Shown here: in pieces, positions 7,633 to 15,794 of the stretch
Layout: each line of letters opens with the position of its first letter
How positions within the stretch are numbered: position 1 is the stretch's first letter
Source of the DNA: Flavobacterium phragmitis
Lineage (GTDB): Bacteria > Bacteroidota > Bacteroidia > Flavobacteriales > Flavobacteriaceae
Assembly (NCBI RefSeq): GCF_900112575.1
Contig: NZ_FOMH01000002.1
Location: 496,001 to 560,000, forward strand
Direction of reading: 5' to 3'
Length of the DNA: 64,000 bases
Made by a program: the position numbers and the translations under genes
The notes under the pieces: generated by a model
Seen by the model: the letters and a program-made list of their open reading frames with translations, nothing else
Database searches by the model: none
Told to the model about the DNA's origin: nothing

Positions 7633-7899
7633 ATGATTTATTTTTTGATGCGAATATTTTTTCCTTTTCAAAAACCCAACATTATACTATTGATTTCCTT
7701 AATTACTTGTTACTGTATTGAATTTTTGCAATTATACCAAGGAGAATGGGTGGCAGAACTCAGAAAAACTCTTTTTGGAAGATATGTATTAGGTCAGGGA
7801 TTTTTATGGTCGGATATTGTGGCTTATACTTTTGGAATTCTTACTGCTTTTATTGTAGAAAGATTTACTTTGAATTTTCTTAATCGAAAGTCTGTGTGA
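7633..7899 (+). CDS. DUF2809 membrane protein, probably interrupted near its N-terminus
   Basis: DUF2809 proteins are small integral membrane proteins of unknown function. Family blocks such as CYCIEFLQLYQGEWV, TLFGRYVLGQGFLWSD and a final helix are clear. The ATG at 7633 gives only 88 residues, but the frame continues upstream with family-like sequence (LSIIVLGILSRKISFIPLW, then IGDFLYAV) that lacks any ATG, GTG or TTG. Still further up, in the same frame, a TTG at 7516 begins LKKTRIY followed by a TAA at 7537-7539. Reading through that stop would give a normal 127-residue protein. The gene is therefore either broken by a nonsense codon or starts at a rare codon. It overlaps the end of the convergent ABC gene by 20 bases. 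Confidence 0.6.
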   Translation: MIYFLMRIFFPFQKPNIILLISLITCYCIEFLQLYQGEWVAELRKTLFGRYVLGQGFLWSDIVAYTFGILTAFIVERFTLNFLNRKSV

Positions 7900-9601
7900 T
7901 TTTATCAATGTTTAAGCTGTTTGCCATTGCCATAAATATTTGATAATAGGTTCCTTTATTATCGTACAATTCATCGTGAGTTCCTTTTTCGACACATCTT
8001 CCTTTTTCTAAAACAATGATATTAGAAGCATCAATTATTTGAGAAATACTATGCGAAATGATAATAACGGTTCTGTCTTTTTTAATCGCATCTAGCGATT
8101 TTTTAATTTGTTCCGTTGCGATAGCATCTAAACTTGCTGTTGGTTCATCCAGAAAAATGATGGGTGGATTTTTGAGAAAAAGTCTAGCAATGGCAATTCG
8201 CTGTTGTTGCCCGCCTGAAAGCAAATGCGCATCAGAATCGTATCCTTTTGGTAGTTGCATCACTTGTTCATGAATATAAGCTTGTTTTGCCGCTTCGATA
8301 ACTTCTTCCTGAGAAGCTTCAGGTTTTCCGTATAAAATATTTTCAGCAACCGTTCCTTTAAAAATATGGTTTTTCTGCAGCACCAATCCGATATTTTTAC
8401 GCAGAAAATCGGTATTATAATCTGTTAAATCCACTCCATCCAATAAAATCTGACCAGATGATGGCAGATAAAATTTATCCAACAAATTAATAATGGTACT
8501 TTTTCCGGCGCCACTTAATCCTACCAAAGCAGATGTTTCATTCGGTTTAACCGTAAAATTAATATCAAATAATGCCTGAGTTCCGTTTGGATAAATAAAG
8601 TCAACATTTTTAACTTCAATTAATCCGATAATTTTTTCCGGCATATAATCTCCGCTTGTTTCAACCTCTTTTTCTGCTTCCAGAATATCAAAGAAACCTT
8701 CGGAATAAATTAAGGCGTCATTTACTTCATCATAAATTCGGTGTAATTGACGAATTGGAGACGAAACATTATTAAACAACATAATATGAAACATAATTGC
8801 CCCAATCGTCATTTGATTATTCAACACAAAATAAGCTGTCAGAATTATAATGATTACAACTCCAATCTGTTCGACAAAGCTTTTGATACTTTCAAAAATG
8901 AAACTGGTTTTTCGCGTTTCCAGCTGATTTTCGGTCATTTCATACTGAATCTTTTCATGTCGATCCGCTTCTGTTGATTCGCGTACAAAGGATTTAATCA
9001 CGGTAATCGATTCAATTAAACTGATGATTCCGTTATTCTTGGTTTCCCGATAATTACGCATTCTTCTCCTGAATCCACTTAATCTTGATGCCTGTAACTG
9101 GCTAATATAAAAGTAAATCGGAATAATACACAAACTTACCAAGCCTACATAGACATTGGCATAAAACATAATAACCAAAGCCACAAAAGCATTAGCAAAT
9201 AAAGGAAGAATATCAATAAAAAAGTTTTGGACCAATCGTGTCAAACTGCTAATTCCTGCATCGATTCGGGTTTGCAGTTTTCCACTTTCATTTTCATCAG
9301 AAGTATAAAATTCCATTCTATAGCTCAGAATTTTTTCTACTATGGTTTGAGAAATATCACGAGCAATAAAAATACGGAGTTTTTCGCCATAAAATTTCTG
9401 ACCAAACTGCACAACAGAATTCACTAATTCCTTAGCCAGCAAAACAATACTAATAATTCCCAAAAGATGAAATCCTTTTGATAATGGTTCATGCGCTACC
9501 ATCAAATTATTGATTGTATCTACCGTGTATTTTAAGATTATGGCATTGACCTGCGCTGCAAATGAACCTAAGAATGTAAGCAATAAAGTAGCAATTACCA
9601 T
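7880..9601 (-). CDS. ABC exporter, fused permease and ATPase (MsbA/peptide-lipid exporter type)
   Basis: Six transmembrane helices fill about residues 1-300, and a nucleotide-binding domain follows from about 325. The NBD shows Walker A GLSGAGKST, Q-loop LVLQKNHIF, signature LSGGQQQRIAIARLF, Walker B PIIFLDEPTASLD and the H-loop ISHS. Such half-transporters work as dimers; the substrate cannot be read from the sequence. The start is uncertain. Upstream of the ATG at 9601 the frame reads LSVLYKKILPFVKPYRK, a typical N-terminal elbow helix, preceded by ATG-TAA at 9658-9653. That fits a nonsense change at codon 2 of the original gene with reinitiation at 9601. Otherwise the domain structure is complete. 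Confidence 0.88.
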   Translation of the reverse strand: MVIATLLLTFLGSFAAQVNAIILKYTVDTINNLMVAHEPLSKGFHLLGIISIVLLAKELVNSVVQFGQKFYGEKLRIFIARDISQTIVEKILSYRMEFYTSDENESGKLQTRIDAGISSLTRLVQNFFIDILPLFANAFVALVIMFYANVYVGLVSLCIIPIYFYISQLQASRLSGFRRRMRNYRETKNNGIISLIESITVIKSFVRESTEADRHEKIQYEMTENQLETRKTSFIFESIKSFVEQIGVVIIIILTAYFVLNNQMTIGAIMFHIMLFNNVSSPIRQLHRIYDEVNDALIYSEGFFDILEAEKEVETSGDYMPEKIIGLIEVKNVDFIYPNGTQALFDINFTVKPNETSALVGLSGAGKSTIINLLDKFYLPSSGQILLDGVDLTDYNTDFLRKNIGLVLQKNHIFKGTVAENILYGKPEASQEEVIEAAKQAYIHEQVMQLPKGYDSDAHLLSGGQQQRIAIARLFLKNPPIIFLDEPTASLDAIATEQIKKSLDAIKKDRTVIIISHSISQIIDASNIIVLEKGRCVEKGTHDELYDNKGTYYQIFMAMANSLNIDKITQTFD

Positions 9602-9697
9602 CTTTCTGTAGGGTTTTACAAAAGGCAGGATTTTTTTATATAATACCGATAATTACATTTATTTTACTTTTAGGCAGCATATCAAATATAAGAATTC

Positions 9698-9705
9698 TAA
9701 ATTTG
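9698..9705 (+). promoter_or_regulatory. -7 promoter box (TAAATTTG) for rdgB
   Basis: TAAATTTG matches TAnnTTTG and lies 32 bases before the rdgB start codon. No convincing -33 TTG is present at the usual spacing. Confidence 0.5.
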
Positions 9706-9737
9706 TGTTGAAAATCATTTAAAAAAACATTAATCCT

Positions 9738-10316
9738 ATGGAACTCGTTTTCGCTTCGAACAACAAAAATAAAATAGCCGAAATTCAAAGTATGCTTCCT
9801 GAAAGCATCAAAATACTAAGTTTAGAAGATATTAATTGTTTTGAAGATATTCCTGAAACAGCAGATACTATTGAAGGAAATGCGATTTTGAAGGCCAATT
9901 ATGTAACACAAAAGTTTGGATACAACTGTTTTGCAGACGATACTGGCTTAGAAGTAGAAGTTTTAAATGGAGAACCTGGTGTTTATTCTGCAAGATATGC
10001 AGGCGAACAGAAAAATGCGGATGACAATATGAATAAACTTTTAGACGCATTAAAAGATAAAGAAAACCGAAAAGCCCAATTTAAAACCGTTATTACTTTA
10101 AATCTTGACGACAAACAATATTTATTTACCGGAATTGCAAAAGGAGAAATCACCTTAACTAAAACAGGAACAAATGGTTTTGGTTATGACCCAATTTTTA
10201 AACCTGAAAATTTCGAGAAAACCTTTGCAGAACTGCCATTGGAGACCAAAAACACTATTGGTCATCGAGGAAAAGCAGTTCACCAACTAATTGATTTTCT
10301 GAACAACACAAAATAA
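9738..10316 (+). CDS. rdgB: Non-canonical purine NTP pyrophosphatase (RdgB/HAM1)
   Basis: The enzyme hydrolyses ITP, dITP and XTP to monophosphates and keeps deaminated purines out of DNA and RNA. The 192-residue length is standard. Family motifs are [13 protein letters not shown] at the N-terminus, [22 protein letters not shown] in the middle (catalytic aspartates in ADDTG), and GFGYDPIF and TIGHRGKA near the C-terminus. It is a single-gene transcript with its own -7 box. Nothing unusual was seen. Confidence 0.95.
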   Translation: MELVFASNNKNKIAEIQSMLPESIKILSLEDINCFEDIPETADTIEGNAILKANYVTQKFGYNCFADDTGLEVEVLNGEPGVYSARYAGEQKNADDNMNKLLDALKDKENRKAQFKTVITLNLDDKQYLFTGIAKGEITLTKTGTNGFGYDPIFKPENFEKTFAELPLETKNTIGHRGKAVHQLIDFLNNTK

Positions 10317-10491
10317 TTGTTTAAAATACAACATTTTAAGGCTTAAATTTTACATTTCACGACGTGTTTTTTGAGCATTTTCAGTATTTCTCACAAAAAA
10401 TCATTTTACCAAAATCGTAACTTTTTGATAATCAAATCACAACAAATATATAATTCTTGAAATTGCATTAGTTTATCTGAATAATTAACAG

Positions 10492-10499
10492 TAATTTTG
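10492..10499 (+). promoter_or_regulatory. -7 promoter box (TAATTTTG) of the helicase gene
   Basis: TAATTTTG fits the flavobacterial -7 consensus and would place the transcript start near 10506, about 15 bases before the chosen ATG. This rules out the TTG at 10497 as the start codon. Confidence 0.6.
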
Positions 10500-10520
10500 C
10501 ACCCTATTTTAAAAACACAT

Positions 10521-12425
10521 ATGAATAAATTTGAACAATTAGGATTAAATGAATCGTTACTGAAGGCGATTTTAGATCTAGGATTTGAAAATCCGTCAGA
10601 GGTACAGGAAAAGGCGATTCCCCTATTATTGGAAAAAGACACGGATATGGTTGCGTTGGCTCAAACAGGGACAGGGAAAACGGCAGCTTTCGGTTTTCCG
10701 CTAATTCAAAAAATTGATGCCGACAACAGAAATACACAAGCATTAGTTTTATCGCCAACACGCGAGTTATGTTTACAGATTACTAACGAACTTAAAAACT
10801 ACTCTAAATACGAAAAAGGTATTAATGTGGTAGCAGTTTACGGAGGAGCTAGTATAACAGAACAAGCAAGAGAAATAAAGAGAGGAGCGCAAATTATTGT
10901 CGCAACTCCAGGAAGAATGCAAGACATGATTAACAGAGGTTTGGTTAACATTAAAAACATAGACTACTGTGTTTTGGATGAGGCTGACGAAATGTTAAAC
11001 ATGGGATTCTATGATGACATTGTATCTATTTTATCAGATACTCCGGATGAAAAAAGCACATGGTTGTTCTCTGCAACTATGCCACAAGAGGTTGCTAGAA
11101 TTGCTAAACAATTCATGAGCGAACCATTAGAAATCACTGTAGGAACCAAAAACTCTGGTTCATCTACAGTTTCTCACGAATTTTATTTAGTTAATGCTCG
11201 TGACCGTTACGAAGCTTTAAAGCGTTTAGCAGATGCCAACCCTGACATTTTCTCTGTAGTTTTCTGTCGTACAAAAAGAGACACTCAAGCTATTGCTGAG
11301 AAGTTAATTGAAGATGGATATAGCGCCGCTGCGTTACACGGAGATTTATCTCAAGCGCAACGTGATGGTGTAATGAAATCGTTCCGTGGAAGACAAATTC
11401 AGATGCTTGTTGCTACTGACGTTGCGGCACGTGGTATTGATGTTGATAACGTAACTCACGTTGTGAACTACCAATTACCTGACGAGATTGAAACTTACAA
11501 CCACCGTTCTGGTCGTACTGGTAGAGCTGGAAAATTAGGTACTTCTATTGTAATCGTTACAAAAAGTGAATTACGTAAAATTTCTTCTATCGAGAGAATC
11601 ATCAAACAAAAATTCGAAGAAAAAACTATTCCTTCTGGAATCGAAATCTGCGAAATTCAGTTGTTGCACTTAGCAAACAAAATTAAAGATACTGAGGTTG
11701 ATCACGAAATTGACAACTATTTACCAGCAATTAACAATGTTCTTGAAGATTTATCTAAAGAAGAATTGATTAAGAAAATGGTTTCAGTAGAATTTAACCG
11801 TTTCATCGCTTATTACAAAAAGAATAGAGATATTTCTGTTCAATCTAGTGAAAGACGTGAAAGAGGTGATTCTGAGCCAAGAGAATTCAATAATAACGGA
11901 GCAGTTCGTTATTTTGTAAATATCGGTTCTAGAGATAACTTTGACTGGATGTCATTGAAAGATTACTTGAAAGAAACATTAGATTTAGGTCGTGATGATA
12001 TCTTTAAAGTAGACGTAAAAGAAGGATTCTCATTCTTCAATACTGATCCACAGCATACAGACAAAGTAATGGACGTTTTAAACAACGTACAATTAGAAGG
12101 TCGTCGTATCAATGTTGAGATTTCTAAAAATGATGGCGGTGGAAGACGTGACCACAACAACCGTGGTGGAAGACGTGATTCTGGAAGAAGAGAAGGAAAT
12201 TTTGCACCAAGACGCGAAGGCGGATTTAGAAGCGATAGAAATTCTTCTAGAGACGGAGGATCTAGAGACGGAGGTTTTAGAAGCGACAGAAACTCATCTT
12301 CAAGAAGAGAAGGCGGTTTTAGAAGTTCTGCTCCAAGAAACGAAAATGGAGGTTCAGATAGAGCTCCAAGACGTTCTGAAAACTTTGGCGACAGCTCAAG
12401 ACCAAGAAGATCAAGAAGAGATTAA
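10521..12425 (+). CDS. DEAD-box ATP-dependent RNA helicase (DeaD/CsdA type)
   Basis: The enzyme unwinds RNA with ATP and is linked in related bacteria to ribosome assembly, RNA decay and cold growth. I chose the ATG at 10521 (MNKFEQLGLNE) because the longer frame begins inside the promoter. Helicase motifs appear in order: Q motif, AQTGTGKTAAF, PTREL, TPGR, VLDEADEM, SAT, VVFCRTKR, VAARGIDV and HRSGRTGRAG. A DbpA-like RNA-binding domain follows (about residues 465-545, VRYFVNIGSRDNFDWMSLKD). The last 90 residues are an Arg/Gly/Ser-rich tail with repeated GGFRSDRNSS units. An RGG-type tail of this sort commonly adds non-specific RNA binding. A strong terminator follows. Confidence 0.93.
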   Translation: MNKFEQLGLNESLLKAILDLGFENPSEVQEKAIPLLLEKDTDMVALAQTGTGKTAAFGFPLIQKIDADNRNTQALVLSPTRELCLQITNELKNYSKYEKGINVVAVYGGASITEQAREIKRGAQIIVATPGRMQDMINRGLVNIKNIDYCVLDEADEMLNMGFYDDIVSILSDTPDEKSTWLFSATMPQEVARIAKQFMSEPLEITVGTKNSGSSTVSHEFYLVNARDRYEALKRLADANPDIFSVVFCRTKRDTQAIAEKLIEDGYSAAALHGDLSQAQRDGVMKSFRGRQIQMLVATDVAARGIDVDNVTHVVNYQLPDEIETYNHRSGRTGRAGKLGTSIVIVTKSELRKISSIERIIKQKFEEKTIPSGIEICEIQLLHLANKIKDTEVDHEIDNYLPAINNVLEDLSKEELIKKMVSVEFNRFIAYYKKNRDISVQSSERRERGDSEPREFNNNGAVRYFVNIGSRDNFDWMSLKDYLKETLDLGRDDIFKVDVKEGFSFFNTDPQHTDKVMDVLNNVQLEGRRINVEISKNDGGGRRDHNNRGGRRDSGRREGNFAPRREGGFRSDRNSSRDGGSRDGGFRSDRNSSSRREGGFRSSAPRNENGGSDRAPRRSENFGDSSRPRRSRRD

Positions 12426-12446
12426 TCATTCAATTTCTTAAATATA

Positions 12447-12491
12447 AAATCCCAAATTCCAAACACAATTGGAACTTGGGATTTTTTTTTT
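12447..12491 (+). terminator. Intrinsic terminator of the helicase gene
   Basis: A two-part stem (AAATCCCAA then TTCCAA, pairing with TTGGAA then TTGGGATTT, with one mismatch between) has a 6-base loop and a run of T residues. It starts 21 bases after the helicase stop. Confidence 0.85.
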
Positions 12492-12678
12492 ATAACTAGA
12501 ATTTTATTCTCCATAAATGAGTTTTATAATCGAAAACAATACCATTTTATCTTTCGATCCCTTTTCATTACATATAAAAAAGCAATACTGCAGCCTTTGT
12601 TAATTTTCTTATAATTAAATTCCAAGACTGCGAGATATTTAATCCCGATTTACTACTTTTAGAGCTTTAAATCAGGAT

Positions 12679-13452
12679 ATGAAATATTTCGCAGTTTTCT
12701 TTTTTATTCTTATGGCCAACATTGGTTTTGCGCAGGATACGCAGCCTACAGTTCCTCAAAGAGTTTCAGGTTACATTATTAACGACAACAGTAAACAGCC
12801 CTTAGCAGGTGTAAACATTATTAATACCAATAAAGTTCGCGGTGCAAAATCTGACGAAAAAGGGTATTTTGAAATTGACGTTCAAGTCAATGATACCCTG
12901 CACTTTTCTATTCTTGGTTTCCAATCTCTAAGAATTAGAGTTACGAATGACTGGGTAAAAAACAAAGTAACGCGAATCCAGCTTACTGAAAAAGCAATAG
13001 CCTTGGAAGAAGTTATCATTGCTCCATTTACCTTAACTGGATATCTTGAAATCGACTCTAAATTAATCCCTACCAAAGAAAACTATCGTTATAGTATTTC
13101 TGGTCTTACACAAGGTTATGAAGCAGGAGAATATGCTCCAAATGCTTTTGGTAAAGTTTTGGGTTCCATCTTTAACCCCGCCGATATGCTCTATAATTTC
13201 TTCGGAAAAAATGGTAAAGAGCTCAAGAAATTAAAGGAAATGAAGAAAGACGACACCGTTCGAACGCTTCTAGAATCAAAATACGATCGTGAAACCGTTG
13301 CCGTATTATTAGGAATCAGCAAAGACGAAATTCCTGAAATCATGCATCGATGCAACTATTCTGATTCCTTTATTCAAACAGCAAATGATTTACAGATTAT
13401 GGACGCCATCAGTGCTTGTTATGAACAGTATAAAGTTTTGAAACGAAACTAA
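12679..13452 (+). CDS. Exported protein with carboxypeptidase-like regulatory domain
   Basis: A signal peptide ends near residue 18 (NIGFAQD). Residues about 28-105 form the beta-sandwich CarboxypepD_reg-like domain, recognised by RVSGYIINDNSKQPLAGVNI, KSDEKGYFEI and LHFSILGFQSL. The remaining 150 residues are helical (MKKDDTVRTLLESKYDRETV) and carry no motif I know. Proteins of this shape are common in Bacteroidota, often in the periplasm or outer membrane, with unknown function. It is a single gene with a strong terminator downstream. Confidence 0.8.
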   Translation: MKYFAVFFFILMANIGFAQDTQPTVPQRVSGYIINDNSKQPLAGVNIINTNKVRGAKSDEKGYFEIDVQVNDTLHFSILGFQSLRIRVTNDWVKNKVTRIQLTEKAIALEEVIIAPFTLTGYLEIDSKLIPTKENYRYSISGLTQGYEAGEYAPNAFGKVLGSIFNPADMLYNFFGKNGKELKKLKEMKKDDTVRTLLESKYDRETVAVLLGISKDEIPEIMHRCNYSDSFIQTANDLQIMDAISACYEQYKVLKRN

Positions 13453-13463
13453 AAAAAGTAATC

Positions 13464-13570
13464 AGTGGTCAGTTTTTTAGTGATCAGTATACATAAAAAA
13501 AGGAGTGATTTCACTCCTTTTTTTATAACATCAGTTTTCCTGAACACTGGTTACTAAAAAACTGATCACT
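13464..13570. repeat. Large inverted repeat enclosing a terminator between convergent genes
   Basis: Two 25-base arms (13464-13488 and 13546-13570) are inverted copies matching at 22 of 25 positions. Each contains CAGTTTTTTAGT. They enclose the perfect terminator hairpin at 13495-13524. The right arm overlaps the pepD stop codon. The result is a hairpin nested in a larger stem, placed where two transcripts converge. Confidence 0.7.
13495..13524. terminator. Bidirectional terminator, inner hairpin
   Basis: A 14-bp perfect stem (AAAAAAAGGAGTGA / TCACTCCTTTTTTT) with a 2-base loop has A- and T-runs on both sides. It can serve both the plus-strand gene ending at 13452 and pepD on the minus strand. 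Confidence 0.85.
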
Positions 13571-15032
13571 AATTTTTAACTGGTATATTCTCAAGAATTT
13601 CCAATACAAATTTCCAATATTTCTGAGCAGAAGAAATACTTGCTCTTTCATCTGGAGAATGTGCTCCGTGAATAGTCGGGCCAAAAGAAATCATATCCAT
13701 ATCAGGATAATTTGTTCCTAAAATACCGCATTCAAGACCAGCATGACATGCTACAACTTTTGGTTGTTCTCCGTTTTGTTTTTCGTATATTTCTTTTAAA
13801 ACTTCCAAAATCTCAGAATTTACATTGGGAGTCCATCCAGGATAAGAGCCTGAAAGTTCTACTTCACATCCAACCAATTCAAAAGCAGAACGTAAAGAAT
13901 TAGCCAAATCAAATTTCGAAGATTCAACAGAAGAACGTGTTAAACATCCAACCAAAATTTCTCCGTCTTTTACAACTACACGAGCAATATTATTTGAAGT
14001 TTCAACCAAATCAGCCATATCAGCGCTCATTTTATACACTCCGTTTTGTGCGGCATAAATTGCTCTGATAATTCCTTCCTGAACACCAAGATCCATTACT
14101 TTTTCGGGCAAATCTCCTTTTACGATTTCAATCGTTAAATTGGGTTCAGTTGTTTTATATTCTGCTTTGATATCAGCAATGATTTCCTGCATATCGTATA
14201 CATAAGCTTCATCAAACATTTGAGAAATAATTACTTTGGCGACACTTTCTCTCGGAATTGCATTTCGAAGACTTCCTCCGTTGATTTCAACAATTTGTAA
14301 ACCGAAGTTTTCAAATCCGTCAAACAACAAACGATTCATAATTTTATTGGCATTTCCTAAACCTTTATGAATATCCATCCCTGAATGTCCTCCGTTTAGC
14401 CCTTTTACTGTAATCGTATATCCAACAGAACCTTCTGGAACTTCCTCTTCATGATACGTTCTTGTAGCTGTTACATCGATTCCTCCAGCACATCCGATAT
14501 CAATTTCATCATCTTCTTCCGTATCTAAGTTCAATAAAATCTGTCCTTGTAAAATACCTCCTTTAAGATTTAAAGCTCCTGTCATTCCTGTTTCTTCATC
14601 AACAGTAAACAAAGCCTCAATTGCTGGATGCGGAATATCTTTGCTTTCTAAAATCGCCATGATAGTTGCTACTCCAAGTCCGTTGTCAGCTCCAAGAGTA
14701 GTTCCTTTCGCACGAACCCAATCACCGTCAACATACATATCAATTCCTTGTGTATCGAAATCAAAAACTGTATCTGCATTTTTCTGATGCACCATATCCA
14801 AATGTCCTTGCATTACGATTGGCTTACGATTTTCCATTCCAGGAGTTGCAGGTTTTCTGATGATCACGTTTCTGATTTCATCTTCGAAAGTTTCCAAACC
14901 TAAGCTGTTTCCAAAGTTTTTCATAAACTCAATTACGCGCTCTTCTTTTTTCGATGGACGCGGAACAGCATTTAAATCTGCGAATTTATTCCAAAGTGCT
15001 TTTGGTTCGAGATTTCTTATTTCTTGACTCAT
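13569..15032 (-). CDS. pepD: Aminoacyl-histidine dipeptidase (PepD, M20 family)
   Basis: The enzyme is a cytosolic zinc dipeptidase that cleaves carnosine-like and other Xaa-His dipeptides. The start is set at the ATG giving MSQEIRNLEPKALW, where homology begins; an upstream in-frame codon adds only eight unlikely residues. The zinc and catalytic residues of the M20 family are visible in VMQGHLDMVH, TTLGADNGLG, TVDEETGMTG, LNLDTEEDDEI, HAGLECG and GPTIHGAHSPDE. The lid domain lies between. Length (487) is typical for PepD. It is transcribed alone and ends in the nested inverted repeat. Confidence 0.94.
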   Translation of the reverse strand: MSQEIRNLEPKALWNKFADLNAVPRPSKKEERVIEFMKNFGNSLGLETFEDEIRNVIIRKPATPGMENRKPIVMQGHLDMVHQKNADTVFDFDTQGIDMYVDGDWVRAKGTTLGADNGLGVATIMAILESKDIPHPAIEALFTVDEETGMTGALNLKGGILQGQILLNLDTEEDDEIDIGCAGGIDVTATRTYHEEEVPEGSVGYTITVKGLNGGHSGMDIHKGLGNANKIMNRLLFDGFENFGLQIVEINGGSLRNAIPRESVAKVIISQMFDEAYVYDMQEIIADIKAEYKTTEPNLTIEIVKGDLPEKVMDLGVQEGIIRAIYAAQNGVYKMSADMADLVETSNNIARVVVKDGEILVGCLTRSSVESSKFDLANSLRSAFELVGCEVELSGSYPGWTPNVNSEILEVLKEIYEKQNGEQPKVVACHAGLECGILGTNYPDMDMISFGPTIHGAHSPDERASISSAQKYWKFVLEILENIPVKN

Positions 15033-15185
15033 TATATTTTGTTTGATGTTTAACAATTAAGAGCCTCAAAGTTACAAAGTTTAATTGCTTTTTTAGCCGC
15101 GAATTGCATCAATTAGCACAAATTATAATGGGTCTAAAGTTGTCTTAAAAAACATCTAATTAGACCAGAAATTTAAATATAAAAT

Positions 15186-15224
15186 GAGGATACTTTACAG
15201 AGGATACTTTACAGAGGATACTTA
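15186..15224. repeat. 14-bp tandem repeat across the toxin stop codon
   Basis: GAGGATACTTTACA occurs twice exactly and a third time partially (GAGGATACTTA), head to tail. Read on the minus strand each unit contains CTCTGTAAAG, so the unit itself supplies the TAA that ends the toxin gene. This is the signature of slippage or recent duplication. Confidence 0.9.
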
Positions 15225-15502
15225 GAAGGATTTAATGATGTATTAAAAACAGACATTATATAGACTGTTTTGATTTCCTCATCAATAAAGTAAAAGATAA
15301 TAAATGGAAATTTTCTAATAGCAAGAGCGCGATAATCCTTGTATCTAATTTCAAAAAAAGGGTTCTTCGCTAATATATTTAAATATTCATCGACGATTTC
15401 ATAAAAATGTTCGCCCAACCCAACTCGTTTCGAGTCATAATAATCAATTGCATCTTGAATATCAAGAATTGCTCTTGGTTCAATTACAAGATTAAAAATC
15501 AT
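15209..15502 (-). CDS. Type II toxin of the RelE/ParE family
   Basis: The 97-residue protein has the RelE/ParE fold pattern: LVIEPRAILDIQDAIDYYDSKRVGLGEHF, then KNPFFEIRYKDYRALAIRKFPFIIFYFID and VYIMSVFNTSLNP. The central RYKDYRALAIRKFPF segment is the usual basic beta-hairpin. RelE members cut mRNA on the ribosome and ParE members poison gyrase; the sequence does not decide between them. Its ATG overlaps the antitoxin stop by four bases, the normal arrangement for translational coupling. The C-terminal residues and stop codon fall in a 14-bp tandem repeat, so its last residues may vary between strains. Confidence 0.85.
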   Translation of the reverse strand: MIFNLVIEPRAILDIQDAIDYYDSKRVGLGEHFYEIVDEYLNILAKNPFFEIRYKDYRALAIRKFPFIIFYFIDEEIKTVYIMSVFNTSLNPSKYPL

Positions 15503-15711
15503 TTTTCAGATTTAAATCGTAATTGTTTTTTTGCTTCATCCCAAGGAAGGAAATCATCTACTTTTGAAGTTGATCTTCTTTCATCTAATAAATTTTTCAT
15601 TTCTTCAGTCATAGAAAATTCATTAATCACAGTTTCGTAATTAAATTTTTCAATTAACTGCATAAAGAAAGACAATTCATTATCTGGAATATTTAAAGTA
15701 ATTTGTGTCAT
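15499..15711 (-). CDS. Antitoxin partner of the RelE/ParE-type toxin
   Basis: The start is the ATG giving MTQITLNIPDNELSFF. The longer frame would add 15 hydrophobic residues not expected in an antitoxin. The 70-residue protein opens with a short beta-strand and amphipathic helix, in the manner of small DNA-binding antitoxins. It continues with a charged C-terminal segment (LDERRSTSKVDDFLPWDEAKKQLR) that would wrap the toxin. It precedes the toxin and overlaps it by four bases, so the pair is presumably autoregulated. The antitoxin class was assigned mainly from position and size. Confidence 0.78.
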   Translation of the reverse strand: MTQITLNIPDNELSFFMQLIEKFNYETVINEFSMTEEMKNLLDERRSTSKVDDFLPWDEAKKQLRFKSEK

Positions 15712-15794
15712 TTTTTCCTTATTATTGAATAACAAATTTACAAAAAATAATATCAACCCATTTTTTAATTATTATTTTTATAAAAACCAAAACT

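Noticed and set aside
10497..10520. Extended TTG start of the helicase.
   Set aside because: The TTG lies in the -7 box itself, so it would precede the transcript start.
12112..12441. A 109-codon overlapping frame in the 3' part of the helicase gene.
   Set aside because: It is a shadow of the Arg/Gly-rich repeat tail read in another frame and consists of Glu/Leu repeats.
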